A DNA stretch of 64,000 bases. Origin: Prauserella_A oleivorans. Its GTDB lineage: Bacteria > Actinomycetota > Actinomycetes > Mycobacteriales > Pseudonocardiaceae. Made by a program: the position numbers and the translations under genes. Shown here piece after piece: positions 54,991-62,951 of the stretch. Numbering within the stretch: position 1 is the first letter of the stretch; the number at the start of each line of letters is the position of its first letter. The notes below the pieces were generated by a model, which saw only the letters and a program-made list of their open reading frames with translations, had not been told where the DNA came from and made no database searches. The stretch spans positions 4,340,001-4,404,000 of the forward strand of contig NZ_JBHUNT010000001.1 in the NCBI RefSeq assembly GCF_042685745.1, in the 5' to 3' direction.

Positions 54991-57828
54991 TCAGTCGCGC
55001 GGCTTCTCGCGCTGCTCGTAGGTCTCGACCACGTCGCCGACCTTGATGTCGGCGAACTTGCCGAGCGTCAGACCGCACTCGAAGCCGTCGCGGACCTCGA
55101 CCACGTCGTCCTTGAACCGCCGCAGCGAGTTGATCGGCAGGTCCTGCGCCACCACCACGTCGTCGCGGAGCAGACGCGCCTTGGCGTTGCGCCTGATCTG
55201 ACCGGACGTGACCAGGCAACCGGCGATCGTGCCGTGCTTGGAGGACTTGAAGACCTCGCGGACCTCCGCCCGGCCGAGCTCGACCTCCTCGTACTCCGGC
55301 TTGAGCATGCCCTTCAGGGCCTGCTCGATCTCCTCGATCGCCTGGTAGATGACCGTGTAGTACCGGACGTCGACGCCCTCGCGGGACGCCCGCTCGGTCG
55401 CCTTGCCCTGGGCGCGGACGTTGTAGCCGATCACGATCGCGTCCGACGCCGTCGCCAGGTCGATGTCGCTCTCGGTGACGCCACCGACGCCGCGGTGCAC
55501 CACGTTCAGCTCGACCTCGTCACCCACGTCGATCTGCATGAGCGAGCCCTCGAGCGCCTCGACGGTACCCGAGTTGTCACCCTTGATGATCAGGTTGAGG
55601 GTGTTGGTCTCCTTGAGCGCGGAGTCCAGGTCCTCCAGGCTGACGCGCTTGCGCTTGGCGGCGTTCTCCGCGTTGCGGATGCGGGCCTGGCGGCGCTCGG
55701 CGATCTGCCGGGCCACCCGGTCCTCCTCCACGACGAGGAACGTGTCACCGGCCCGGGGCACCGACGTGAAGCCGATGACCTGCACCGGCCGCGACGGGGT
55801 GGCCTCGGAGACGTCCCGGTTGTACTCGTCCACCATGCGGCGCACCCGGCCGTAGGCGTCACCGGCCACCACCGAGTCACCGACGTGCAGCGTGCCGCGC
55901 TGGACCAGCACGGTCGCCACCGGACCCCGACCACGGTCGAGGTGAGCCTCGATCGCGACGCCCTGGGCCTCCATGTCCGGGTTGGCCCGGAGGTCCAGTG
56001 CCGCGTCCGCCGTCAGCAGGATCGCCTCGAGCAGCCCGTCGATGTTGATGTTCTCGCGCGCCGAGATGTCGACGAACATCGTGTCGCCGCCGTACTCCTC
56101 GGCCACGAGCCCGTACTCGGTGAGCTGCTGCCGGATCTTCTGCGGGTTCGCGCCTTCCTTGTCGATCTTGTTGACCGCGACCACGATCGGCGCCTTGGCG
56201 GCCTGCGCGTGGTTGATCGCCTCGATCGTCTGCGGCATCACACCGTCGTCGGCGGCGACCACGATCACCGCGATGTCGGTGGCCTGCGCACCACGGGCAC
56301 GCATGGCGGTGAACGCCTCGTGACCCGGGGTGTCGATGAAGGTGATGAGCCGCGAGTCGCCCTCGAGCTCGGTCTCCACCTGGTAGGCACCGATGTGCTG
56401 GGTGATGCCACCGGCCTCGCCCTCGGCGACCCGCGTCTTGCGGATCGTGTCGAGCAGCCGGGTCTTACCGTGGTCGACGTGACCCATGACGGTCACCACC
56501 GGCGGCCGGACCTGCAGGTCTTCCTCGGTGCCCGCGTCCTCGCCGTAGGTGATGTCGAAGGCCTCCAGGAGCTCGCGGTCCTCCTCCTCGGGGCTGACCA
56601 CCTGGACGTTGTAGTTCATCTCCGTGCCGAGCAGCTCGAGCACGTCCTCGGAGACGGACTGCGTCGCGGTGACCATCTCGCCGAGGTGGAACAACACCTG
56701 CACCAGCGAGGCCGGGTTGGCGTCGATCTTCTCCGCGAAGTCGGTCAGCGAGGCACCGCGCGGCAGCCGGATCGTCTCGCCGTTGCCCTTGGGCAGGCGG
56801 ACGCCGCCGACGCTCGGCGCCTGCATGTTCTCCATGTACTCCTGGCGCTTCTGCCGCTTCGACTTGCGGCCCTTGCGCGAGGGGCCACCGGGGCGGCCGA
56901 AGGCACCCGCGGCACCGCCGCGACCACCACCACCGCGGCCGCGGAAGCCGCCGCCACCACCGGGAGGACCACCGGGGCCGCCGCGGAAGCCGCCGCCACC
57001 GCCGCCACCACCGGGACGGAAGCCGCCACCGCCGCCGCCACGGGGACCGCCGCGGCCGGCACCGGCACCGGCACCACCGGGGCCGCCACGTCCACCGGGG
57101 CCACCACGACCGCCGGGACCACCGCTCGGGCGGGCCGGACGCGCCGGCATCATGCCCGGGTTCGGGCGCGGCGGCATGTTGCCCGGGCTCGGGCGGTTGC
57201 CGCCGGGACGCGGACCGCCGCCACGCTCACCCTGCTGACCGCCGCCGGGACGCGGGCCACGCTCGCCCTGCTGGCCGCCGCCGGGACGCGGCGGGGCCGG
57301 GCGCGGAGCCGGTGAACCGGACCCGACACCGAACGGGTTGTTGCCCACCCGGGGCGGACGGGGACCCGGCTTCGGGCCGGGCTTGGGACCCTGCGGCTTC
57401 GGCGGCACGACCGACGACGAGGACTGCTGGTCCTGCTTCGTCGGGCCTGCCTTGGCCGCGGGAGCCTGCTCGGCCGGCTTCGGACCGGGCTTCGGCCCCG
57501 GCTTGGGACCGGGCTTCGGCCCCGGCTGCGCGGGCCGCTGCTGTTGCTGCTGTTGCTGTTGCTGCTGCGGAGCGGAGGGCCGCGGAGCCTGCTGGCTCGG
57601 CTGCGCGGGCGCGCCGCCGTTGCCACCGGGCTTCGGTGCGGCCTTGCCGCCCTGCTTGCCGTCCTTGCCGCCTGCGAAGGCGTCCCGGAGCCGCCGGGCG
57701 ACCGGCGCCTCGACCGTGGACGACGCAGACTTCACGAACTCGCCCTGCTCCTTCAGCTTGGCGAGTACTTCCTTGCTCGTAACACCGAGCTCTTTCGCGA
57801 GCTCATGTACGCGGGCCTTGCCTGCCAC
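54991..57828 (-). CDS. infB: Translation initiation factor IF-2
   Basis: 945 residues from GTG 57828, preceded by GAGGAG 5 nt upstream. The N-terminus is VAGKARVHELAKELGVTSKEVLAKL, an IF2_N domain. A long low-complexity Pro/Gly/Gln/Arg region (about 60-345) follows, including a run of glutamines and glycine-rich repeats, as in actinobacterial IF-2. The GTPase domain has GHVDHGKTRLLD, the IGAYQ switch region, DTPGHEAF and NKIDK. Domains II-IV follow to the end. It places initiator tRNA on the 30S subunit. It follows ylxR in the conserved nusA operon. Confidence 0.97.
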   Translation of the reverse strand: MAGKARVHELAKELGVTSKEVLAKLKEQGEFVKSASSTVEAPVARRLRDAFAGGKDGKQGGKAAPKPGGNGGAPAQPSQQAPRPSAPQQQQQQQQQQRPAQPGPKPGPKPGPKPGPKPAEQAPAAKAGPTKQDQQSSSSVVPPKPQGPKPGPKPGPRPPRVGNNPFGVGSGSPAPRPAPPRPGGGQQGERGPRPGGGQQGERGGGPRPGGNRPSPGNMPPRPNPGMMPARPARPSGGPGGRGGPGGRGGPGGAGAGAGRGGPRGGGGGGFRPGGGGGGGGFRGGPGGPPGGGGGFRGRGGGGRGGAAGAFGRPGGPSRKGRKSKRQKRQEYMENMQAPSVGGVRLPKGNGETIRLPRGASLTDFAEKIDANPASLVQVLFHLGEMVTATQSVSEDVLELLGTEMNYNVQVVSPEEEDRELLEAFDITYGEDAGTEEDLQVRPPVVTVMGHVDHGKTRLLDTIRKTRVAEGEAGGITQHIGAYQVETELEGDSRLITFIDTPGHEAFTAMRARGAQATDIAVIVVAADDGVMPQTIEAINHAQAAKAPIVVAVNKIDKEGANPQKIRQQLTEYGLVAEEYGGDTMFVDISARENINIDGLLEAILLTADAALDLRANPDMEAQGVAIEAHLDRGRGPVATVLVQRGTLHVGDSVVAGDAYGRVRRMVDEYNRDVSEATPSRPVQVIGFTSVPRAGDTFLVVEEDRVARQIAERRQARIRNAENAAKRKRVSLEDLDSALKETNTLNLIIKGDNSGTVEALEGSLMQIDVGDEVELNVVHRGVGGVTESDIDLATASDAIVIGYNVRAQGKATERASREGVDVRYYTVIYQAIEEIEQALKGMLKPEYEEVELGRAEVREVFKSSKHGTIAGCLVTSGQIRRNAKARLLRDDVVVAQDLPINSLRRFKDDVVEVRDGFECGLTLGKFADIKVGDVVETYEQREKPRD

Positions 57829-57919
57829 TGCTCTCCTCAACTGATGAGGCCAGGCAGGCAGTGCACCCGCTGACCTCGTCCTATCGTCGCGCGTTCATGG
57901 CTTCAGCTTCACGGCTGAC

Positions 57920-58309
57920 TCATGACGGGTCGACCTGCTTCCTTGTTCCGACGGGAACCCGGGATGGTCCCGGATCCTCACTCTGCTCGGCGAGCTGCTC
58001 CAGCGCGTGTCGTGCACCGCCGGTCTCGAGCGGCCCCTGGGCTCGCAGCGCCCGGGGAAACGCCCTCCTCCGTTCGGCCTTGGTGAAGCACCCCGTGTCG
58101 CGGTGCACCCAGGCACCGCGCCCGGGAAGCCGTCGCCGTTCGTCGACGACCAGCGCCCCATCCACCACGACCAGCCGAAGTAGCTCGTCGATCAACGCTC
58201 GCCGCCTGCATCCGACACACGTGCGGACCGGACCGGCCGGGTACTCGTGCTGTACGGAATTCGACTGCGGACGTTGCACCGCGCCCCAGTTTAGCCCTTG
58301 GCCTCTCAC
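57920..58309 (-). CDS. ylxR: YlxR-family RNA-binding protein
   Basis: 129 residues from GTG 58309, overlapping the nusA stop (GTGA, 58306-58309). The signature RTCVGCRRRALIDELLRLVVVDGALV, GRGAWVHRDTGCFTKAERRRAF is complete, including the G-R-G-A-W/Y-V loop. YlxR proteins lie between nusA and infB and bind RNA or RNase P in described cases. A shorter start (VQRPQSN) is possible. The C-terminal tail is charged and not conserved. Confidence 0.92.
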   Translation of the reverse strand: MRGQGLNWGAVQRPQSNSVQHEYPAGPVRTCVGCRRRALIDELLRLVVVDGALVVDERRRLPGRGAWVHRDTGCFTKAERRRAFPRALRAQGPLETGGARHALEQLAEQSEDPGPSRVPVGTRKQVDPS

Positions 58310-59355
58310 TCAGCCGAACCGGTTGCCGCCGCGTGTGGCGACTCGTCCGGCGCGACCTGGCGCTGCCCGGCACCGCCCTCCGGAGCGGCGTCACTGCGGA
58401 TGTCGATCCGCCACCCGGTCAGCCGCGCGGCGAGGCGGGCGTTCTGCCCCTCCTTGCCGATGGCCAGGGACAACTGGAAGTCCGGCACGACGACACGCGC
58501 CGTCTTGGCACGCTCGTCCACCACCGTCACCGACACAACCTTCGCGGGCGACAGGGCATTCCCGACGAAGCGAGCCGGGTCCTCCGAGTAGTCGATGATG
58601 TCGATCTTCTCACCACCGAGCTCACTCATGACGTTGCGCACACGCGCGCCCACGGGACCGATGCACGCACCCTTGGCGTTCACCCCGGCCACCGCCGAGC
58701 GGACAGCGATCTTCGACCGGTGCCCCGCCTCGCGGGCCACGGCAGCGATCTCCACCGTGCCGTCGGCGATCTCCGGGACCTCCAGGGCGAACAGCTTGCG
58801 CACGAGGTTCGGGTGGGTGCGCGACAGCGTGATCTGCGGACCCCGGGCGCTGCGGGACACCCCGACCACGTAGGCCTTGATCCGGCTGCCGTGCTCGTAG
58901 TTCTCCCCGGGCACCTGCTCGGCCGCGGGCAGCACGCCCTCCGTGTCGCCGACCTGGACGACCACCATGCCTCGCGCGTTCGCGCGCGCGTCACGCTGGA
59001 TGACGCCCGCGACGATCTCGCCCTCCTTGGCGGAGAACTCGCCGTAGGTCTTCTCGTGCTCGGCGTCGCGCAGCCGCTGCAGGATGACCTGGCGGGCCGT
59101 GGTGGCGGCGATCCGCCCGAAACCCTCGGGCGTGTCGTCCCATTCCTCGGCGATCTCGCCGTTCTCGTCCAGGGTGTGGGCCAGCACCCGCACGTAGCCG
59201 GTCTTGCGATCGATGTCGATCTTGGCGTGCGGCTGATGACCCTCGGTGTGCTTGTACGCCGTCAGCAGCGCGGACTCGATCGCCTCGAGCACGGTCTCGA
59301 AGGGGATGTCCTTGTCGCGCTCGATCGCCCGCAGCGCGGCGATGTCGACGTTCAC
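58306..59355 (-). CDS. nusA: Transcription termination/antitermination factor NusA
   Basis: 349 residues. An N-terminal RNA-polymerase-binding domain begins MNVDIAALRAIERDKDIPFETVLEAIESALLTAYK. It is followed by an S1 domain (EGEIVAGVIQRD...) and KH1/KH2 with SRTHPNLVRKLFALEVPEIADGTVEI, GACIGPVGARVRNVMSELGGEKIDII and FQLSLAIGKEGQNARLAARLTGW. There are no C-terminal acidic repeats, as usual outside proteobacteria. It overlaps rimP by 4 bp. It controls pausing and termination. Confidence 0.97.
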   Translation of the reverse strand: MNVDIAALRAIERDKDIPFETVLEAIESALLTAYKHTEGHQPHAKIDIDRKTGYVRVLAHTLDENGEIAEEWDDTPEGFGRIAATTARQVILQRLRDAEHEKTYGEFSAKEGEIVAGVIQRDARANARGMVVVQVGDTEGVLPAAEQVPGENYEHGSRIKAYVVGVSRSARGPQITLSRTHPNLVRKLFALEVPEIADGTVEIAAVAREAGHRSKIAVRSAVAGVNAKGACIGPVGARVRNVMSELGGEKIDIIDYSEDPARFVGNALSPAKVVSVTVVDERAKTARVVVPDFQLSLAIGKEGQNARLAARLTGWRIDIRSDAAPEGGAGQRQVAPDESPHAAATGSAE

Positions 59356-59900
59356 CTCGGCTCCTCCTTCGGGCCGGTCGGTCCGGCATTGTCGTCGTCG
59401 GCGCCGGAGGCGTCCTGCTCCAGCACCTTGAGTTCATCGGCGGGTGGCTGTTTGAACTCGATCTCGAGCACCGCCTTGGCGACGTCGGCATAGCGCACGT
59501 CACGGACGGTGCCGTCGACGAGCATCCGCACCGAGTCCTCGCCGGCCCGGCCGATCCGGCCGACGAACTCCGCGCCTTCCGCGGGAGTCACGCGGGCCTG
59601 GCGGTATTTGGCCCGGCGCCAGTGGCGCGGCTTGGTCAGGGGGCGGTCGACGCCCGGGGACGTGACCTCGAGGGTGTACGCGCCGGCGATGAGGTGCTCG
59701 TGGTCGTCGAGCACCGCGGAGAGGGCCCTACTGATCTCGGCGACCTCGTCGAGACCGACACCGTCGTCGCCGTCCACGACCACCTTGACCAGCTTGCGCC
59801 GCCCGGCCTGCTGCACGTCGAGCGCGTCGAGATCGAAACCCGCGGCCGTGACGGCCTCGGCCACGATGGGCTCCAGCCGGCTGGCGAGTTCGTTGGGCAC
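59352..59900 (-). CDS. rimP: Ribosome maturation factor RimP
   Basis: 182 residues from GTG 59900 (VPNELASRLEPIVAEAVTAAGFDLDALDVQQAG), preceded by AGGAG. The pattern LVKVVVDGDDGVGLDEVAEISRALSAVLD, YTLEVTSPGVDRPLTKPRHWRRA matches RimP. It assists 30S assembly. It starts the conserved rimP-nusA-ylxR-infB operon. The C-terminal acidic tail is extended and overlaps nusA by 4 bp. Confidence 0.95.
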   Translation of the reverse strand: MPNELASRLEPIVAEAVTAAGFDLDALDVQQAGRRKLVKVVVDGDDGVGLDEVAEISRALSAVLDDHEHLIAGAYTLEVTSPGVDRPLTKPRHWRRAKYRQARVTPAEGAEFVGRIGRAGEDSVRMLVDGTVRDVRYADVAKAVLEIEFKQPPADELKVLEQDASGADDDNAGPTGPKEEPR

Positions 59901-60000
59901 CGTGATGCTCCTGTTGTCCTGTTCGAAGTGGTGGTCCAGCTTATCGTGCCGCGACCGGGTCTCGCCGACCAGCAGGCGTCGCCTGGCAGGATGGCCTCTC

Positions 60001-60945
60001 GTGACCTCCCGAGGACTGCTGAACCGGCGTGCTGCGCTGCGGGCCGCGGCCCTCGCCGCGGTGGCCGTTCCCGTCGCGGGCACGGCGTCGGCGTGCACCG
60101 GCTACGACGACAGCCCCGACCCGTTGCTGCCGCTGCTCGCACGCGCCAGGGCCGACGCGGCCGCCGCCCGCGGGCTCGCCCGGTCGTCCCCCGAGGCCGA
60201 GAACCTCGCCTCCCAGGTGGCGACCGTGCGCTCGGCACAGGCCGACGCGCTCGGCCGCGAGGTGGACCGGCTCAACCGGCCACGGCCGGACCGGACGAAC
60301 GCGCCCGGCACCACCGTCGCCGATCTCGACGCGCTGCGGCAGCGGCTGGCCGACGCCCGGCAGCAGGCTGCCGCGCTCGTCCCCGGGCTGCCCGCCTACC
60401 GGGCCGGTCTGGTGGGCGCGGTCGCGGCCGGCTGCGCGGGTGCGCAGCAACTGGATCCCGCGCTGGGCGCGGGCCAGCCGGGTCCGCTCGGGCGCGTTTC
60501 CACCGGGCAGCTCGAGGAGCCCGCCGTGGAGGCACTGCAGGGGGCACTCGCGGCCGAGCACGCCGCCGTGTGGGTGTACGGACTGGTGAGCGCCTTCCTG
60601 CCCGACGCGTTCGGCAAGGGCCTCGATGCCGGAGCCGAGGCGCACCGCGACCGTCGCAGTGCGTGCGAGCGCGTGCTGACCGCCGCGGGCGCGGAACCAC
60701 GGGGGCCCGAACCCGCCTACCTGCCACCGCAACCGGTGACCGACGAGACGTCGGCGGCGACGCTGGTAGTGACCGCCGAGACCGACGCGGCCCGGGCCTG
60801 GCACGGCGTGCTCGAGCGGACCGAGGACACGGGGCTGCGCGAGCTGGCCACCCAGGCGCTGGTCGGCTCGGCCACCCGGTGCACGAGCTGGCGGCTGGAG
60901 GCCGGGCTCGAACCGGCCGCGATCGCACTGCCGGGCCGCGGCTGA
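60001..60945 (+). CDS. DUF4439 ferritin-like domain protein, exported
   Basis: 314 residues from GTG 60001. The N-terminal NRRAALRAAALAAVAVPVAGTASAC looks like a Tat-type signal with a possible lipoprotein cysteine. After a variable helical middle region, about residues 175-305 match the DUF4439 ferritin-like bundle: LQGALAAEHAAVWVYGLVSAFL, EAHRDRRSACERVL, SAATLVVTAETDAARAWHGVLE. The E-H and E-x-x-H-type residues could bind metal, but that is not proven. A DUF4439 gene divergent from rimP is frequent in actinobacteria. Function unknown. Confidence 0.85.
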   Translation: MTSRGLLNRRAALRAAALAAVAVPVAGTASACTGYDDSPDPLLPLLARARADAAAARGLARSSPEAENLASQVATVRSAQADALGREVDRLNRPRPDRTNAPGTTVADLDALRQRLADARQQAAALVPGLPAYRAGLVGAVAAGCAGAQQLDPALGAGQPGPLGRVSTGQLEEPAVEALQGALAAEHAAVWVYGLVSAFLPDAFGKGLDAGAEAHRDRRSACERVLTAAGAEPRGPEPAYLPPQPVTDETSAATLVVTAETDAARAWHGVLERTEDTGLRELATQALVGSATRCTSWRLEAGLEPAAIALPGRG

Positions 60946-60968
60946 CCCGGCGCGGGTCAGGCCCCGCC

Positions 60969-61010
60969 GTGTCGGCCGTCTGTGTCGCCGTGTCGGCCGT
61001 CCAGGTAGCA
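60969..61010 (+). repeat. Two units of a dispersed 21-bp repeat
   Basis: Two adjacent 21-bp units, 60969-60989 and 60990-61010, both begin GTGTCGGCCGTC and end in GTMGCM. They lie between the convergent DUF4439 and membrane-protein genes. Related units occur at 62792-62945. The unit length equals seven codons and, translated, gives VSAV-x-VA. Confidence 0.8.
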
Positions 61011-61039
61011 GGAGCGGCCGGACCCGGCCGACGGTGCGA

Positions 61040-61669
61040 CTACCGGGTGGCGGCCGAGAGCCGCAGGGCATCCCGGCTGATCCGCCGGAGCAGGCCGTCG
61101 TCGCTGTGGTCGCCGAAGAACGCGGCCTCGACGATGGTGACCGCCCGGCCTTGGGCCCGCGACGCGTACTCGCCCTCGGCGACGTTCGGCGCGCCGGGCA
61201 GGTTGGCGCTCTCGTCGCGGACGAGGTCGTTGACGTTGCCGGTGCCGTCGGTGTCGGTGATGACCTTGAGCTGCCGCGCCTCCGTCTGCCCGGGCATGGT
61301 CACGACGACCACCGACACAAGCGCCCGCGCCCGGCCCACCTCGGTGCTGTAGAGGGCACGCGCGACCCGCTCACACGGGTGCTCGCCGAACCAGTCGGAC
61401 ACGTCACCGTAGGAGTTGCTCGCGCAATCGGTGGACCTCTCGGGCCCGGCCACCGGCGTGTAGGTGAACTCGCCGCTGGTCAGTGGATCCGGGGGCGGGG
61501 TGAGCTCGTCCGCGGCAGGGGCGCCGCCGTCGGAGCGCACCAGCCACCACACCAGCCCGGACACGATCGCGACGGCGAGCAGCCCTGCTCCCCGAAGCAG
61601 CAGGCGGGGTCCGCGTCGACGTTCCGGCGGGTGCTGCCGGACCGCCTGCATCGGCGCCGTGTCACTCAC
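61040..61669 (-). CDS. Single-span membrane protein of unknown function
   Basis: 209 residues from GTG 61669. A Pro/Arg-rich cytosolic start (VSDTAPMQAVRQHPPERRRGPR) is followed by one membrane helix (about 22-42, LLLRGAGLLAVAIVSGLVWWLV). An extracytoplasmic domain of about 165 residues has two cysteines that could pair (STDCASNS and EHPCERV). It ends in DDGLLRRISRDALRLSAATR. It resembles no family I recognise. The order after DUF4439 is common in actinobacteria. The minus-strand gene ends at the 21-bp repeats. Confidence 0.65.
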   Translation of the reverse strand: MSDTAPMQAVRQHPPERRRGPRLLLRGAGLLAVAIVSGLVWWLVRSDGGAPAADELTPPPDPLTSGEFTYTPVAGPERSTDCASNSYGDVSDWFGEHPCERVARALYSTEVGRARALVSVVVVTMPGQTEARQLKVITDTDGTGNVNDLVRDESANLPGAPNVAEGEYASRAQGRAVTIVEAAFFGDHSDDGLLRRISRDALRLSAATR

Positions 61670-61724
61670 TTCAGGGATGTATCGCTGTTGTCCAGCCACG
61701 GGCGGTGACCGTATCCGACCGGGG

Positions 61725-62753
61725 TCAGCCGAGGGCGTCCAGCACCCGTTCGACATCCTCCTCGGTGTTGTAGAGGTGGAAGCCGAGCCGGACGTGACCT
61801 GCGCGGATGCTCGACCGGACGCCGGCTGCCGCGAGCCGATCGGCGGCCGACCCCGCGTCGAGGGCGACGATGGCGCTCCCCCGGGCGGGCAGGCCGAGCT
61901 TGCCGAGCAGGGAGTCGGCCAGTCCGGTGCAGTGGTCGTGGACGGCCTGCAGGTCGAGCGAGGCCAGGTAGGGCAGGGCCACCGACGCGCCGACGAACGC
62001 GAGCCAGCTCGGGGAGAGGTCGTACCGCCGGGCGCCGTTCGCCAGCCGCAACGGCATCCCGTACACGGTCTGCCAGGGGTCCTCGCCCGCGTACCAGTTC
62101 GCGGCCACGGGACGTCCGCGCTCGAGCACACGGGGGTGCACGGCCAGCCAGGCCGCGCCACGCGGCGAGAGGAGCCACTTGTACCCGGCGCCGACCACCC
62201 AGTCGGCCCACTCGAGGTCCAGCGGCAGCCAGCCGGCCGCCTGGCTCACGTCGAGCACCACCGGCACGTCGGCCGATTCGGCGGCGGCATGCAATGCCGC
62301 GAGGTCCACGACGGCGCCGTCGGCGGACTGCGCCACGCTCACAGCGACCAGATCGCGTCCGTCCACAACGGACGGCAGCTCGGCGAGTGGCGCCTCGCGC
62401 ACGCTGACCCCGCGATGTGCCTGCGCCGCGAACGGGAAGGTGACGCTCGTGAACTCGCCCTCGGCGGCCAGCACGCGGGCGCCGTCGGGCAATCCGGCGG
62501 CGACGGCGGCGAGGAGCTGGGAGACGCTCGCGCCGATGGCGACCCGGTCGGCGGGCACGCCCACGATCCGGGCGAAGGCCTCCCGCGTGGTCGCGACGGC
62601 GGCGTCGAAATCCGGTGGGGCGTCCGCGCCGGCGCGCCAGCGATCGACCGCCTCGGTCACGGCGTCGGCCACGGGTACGGGCGGCACTCCGATGCTCGGC
62701 GTGTTCAGGTACCCGGGGGCAAGGCCGAAGTCGGCGGAGAAGGCGTGGCGCAT
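61725..62753 (-). CDS. Class V aminotransferase (cysteine desulfurase/epimerase-like)
   Basis: 342 residues from ATG 62753 (MRHAFSADFG); a start at 62780 would add 9 residues. It is PLP-dependent fold type I: GASVSQLLAAVAAGLP near 85, VAQSADGAVVDLAALHAAAESADVPVVLDVSQAAG with the aspartate, and the PLP lysine in WVVGAGYKWLLSPRGAAWL. The family includes cysteine desulfurases and isopenicillin-N epimerase-like enzymes. No sulfur-acceptor genes are near, so an amino-acid or C-S/C-N lyase role is as likely. It follows the PH-domain gene and the 21-bp repeat array. Confidence 0.87.
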   Translation of the reverse strand: MRHAFSADFGLAPGYLNTPSIGVPPVPVADAVTEAVDRWRAGADAPPDFDAAVATTREAFARIVGVPADRVAIGASVSQLLAAVAAGLPDGARVLAAEGEFTSVTFPFAAQAHRGVSVREAPLAELPSVVDGRDLVAVSVAQSADGAVVDLAALHAAAESADVPVVLDVSQAAGWLPLDLEWADWVVGAGYKWLLSPRGAAWLAVHPRVLERGRPVAANWYAGEDPWQTVYGMPLRLANGARRYDLSPSWLAFVGASVALPYLASLDLQAVHDHCTGLADSLLGKLGLPARGSAIVALDAGSAADRLAAAGVRSSIRAGHVRLGFHLYNTEEDVERVLDALG

Positions 62754-62791
62754 AGGGGCGACACTAGCGTGGCGGTCCACTGAAAATTCGC

Positions 62792-62945
62792 GTGTCGGCG
62801 GTCCACGTCGCCGTGTCGGCCACCCGGGTCCTCGTGGTGGCGCCGTGCGTGGCGAACACGGCTACCCGAACCGCAGACACGGCTACCCGAACCGCCGACA
62901 CGGCTACCCGAACCGCCGACACGGCTACCCGAACCGCAGACACGG
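62792..62945. repeat. 21-bp repeat array in both orientations
   Basis: Units in the plus orientation begin at 62792 (GTGTCGGCGGTCCACGTCG + CC) and 62813 (GTGTCGGCCACC...), with a degenerate one at 62834. Then four units in the opposite orientation run head to tail at 62856-62876, 62877-62897, 62898-62918 and 62919-62939, each ACACGGCTACCCGAACCGC plus AG or CG. A partial fifth, ACACGG, is at 62940-62945. Opposed blocks can fold into a long stem downstream of the PH-domain gene. Confidence 0.85.
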
Positions 62946-62951
62946 CCGTGG

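Noticed and set aside
53557..57315. A 1252-residue plus-strand ORF opposite infB and phoD
   Set aside because: It is an antisense frame in very GC-rich DNA. Its composition is His/Arg/Val-biased, it has no domain pattern, and infB and phoD are certain on the other strand.
62792..62945. A CRISPR array at the 21-bp repeats
   Set aside because: The units are directly adjacent with no spacers, and no cas genes are present.
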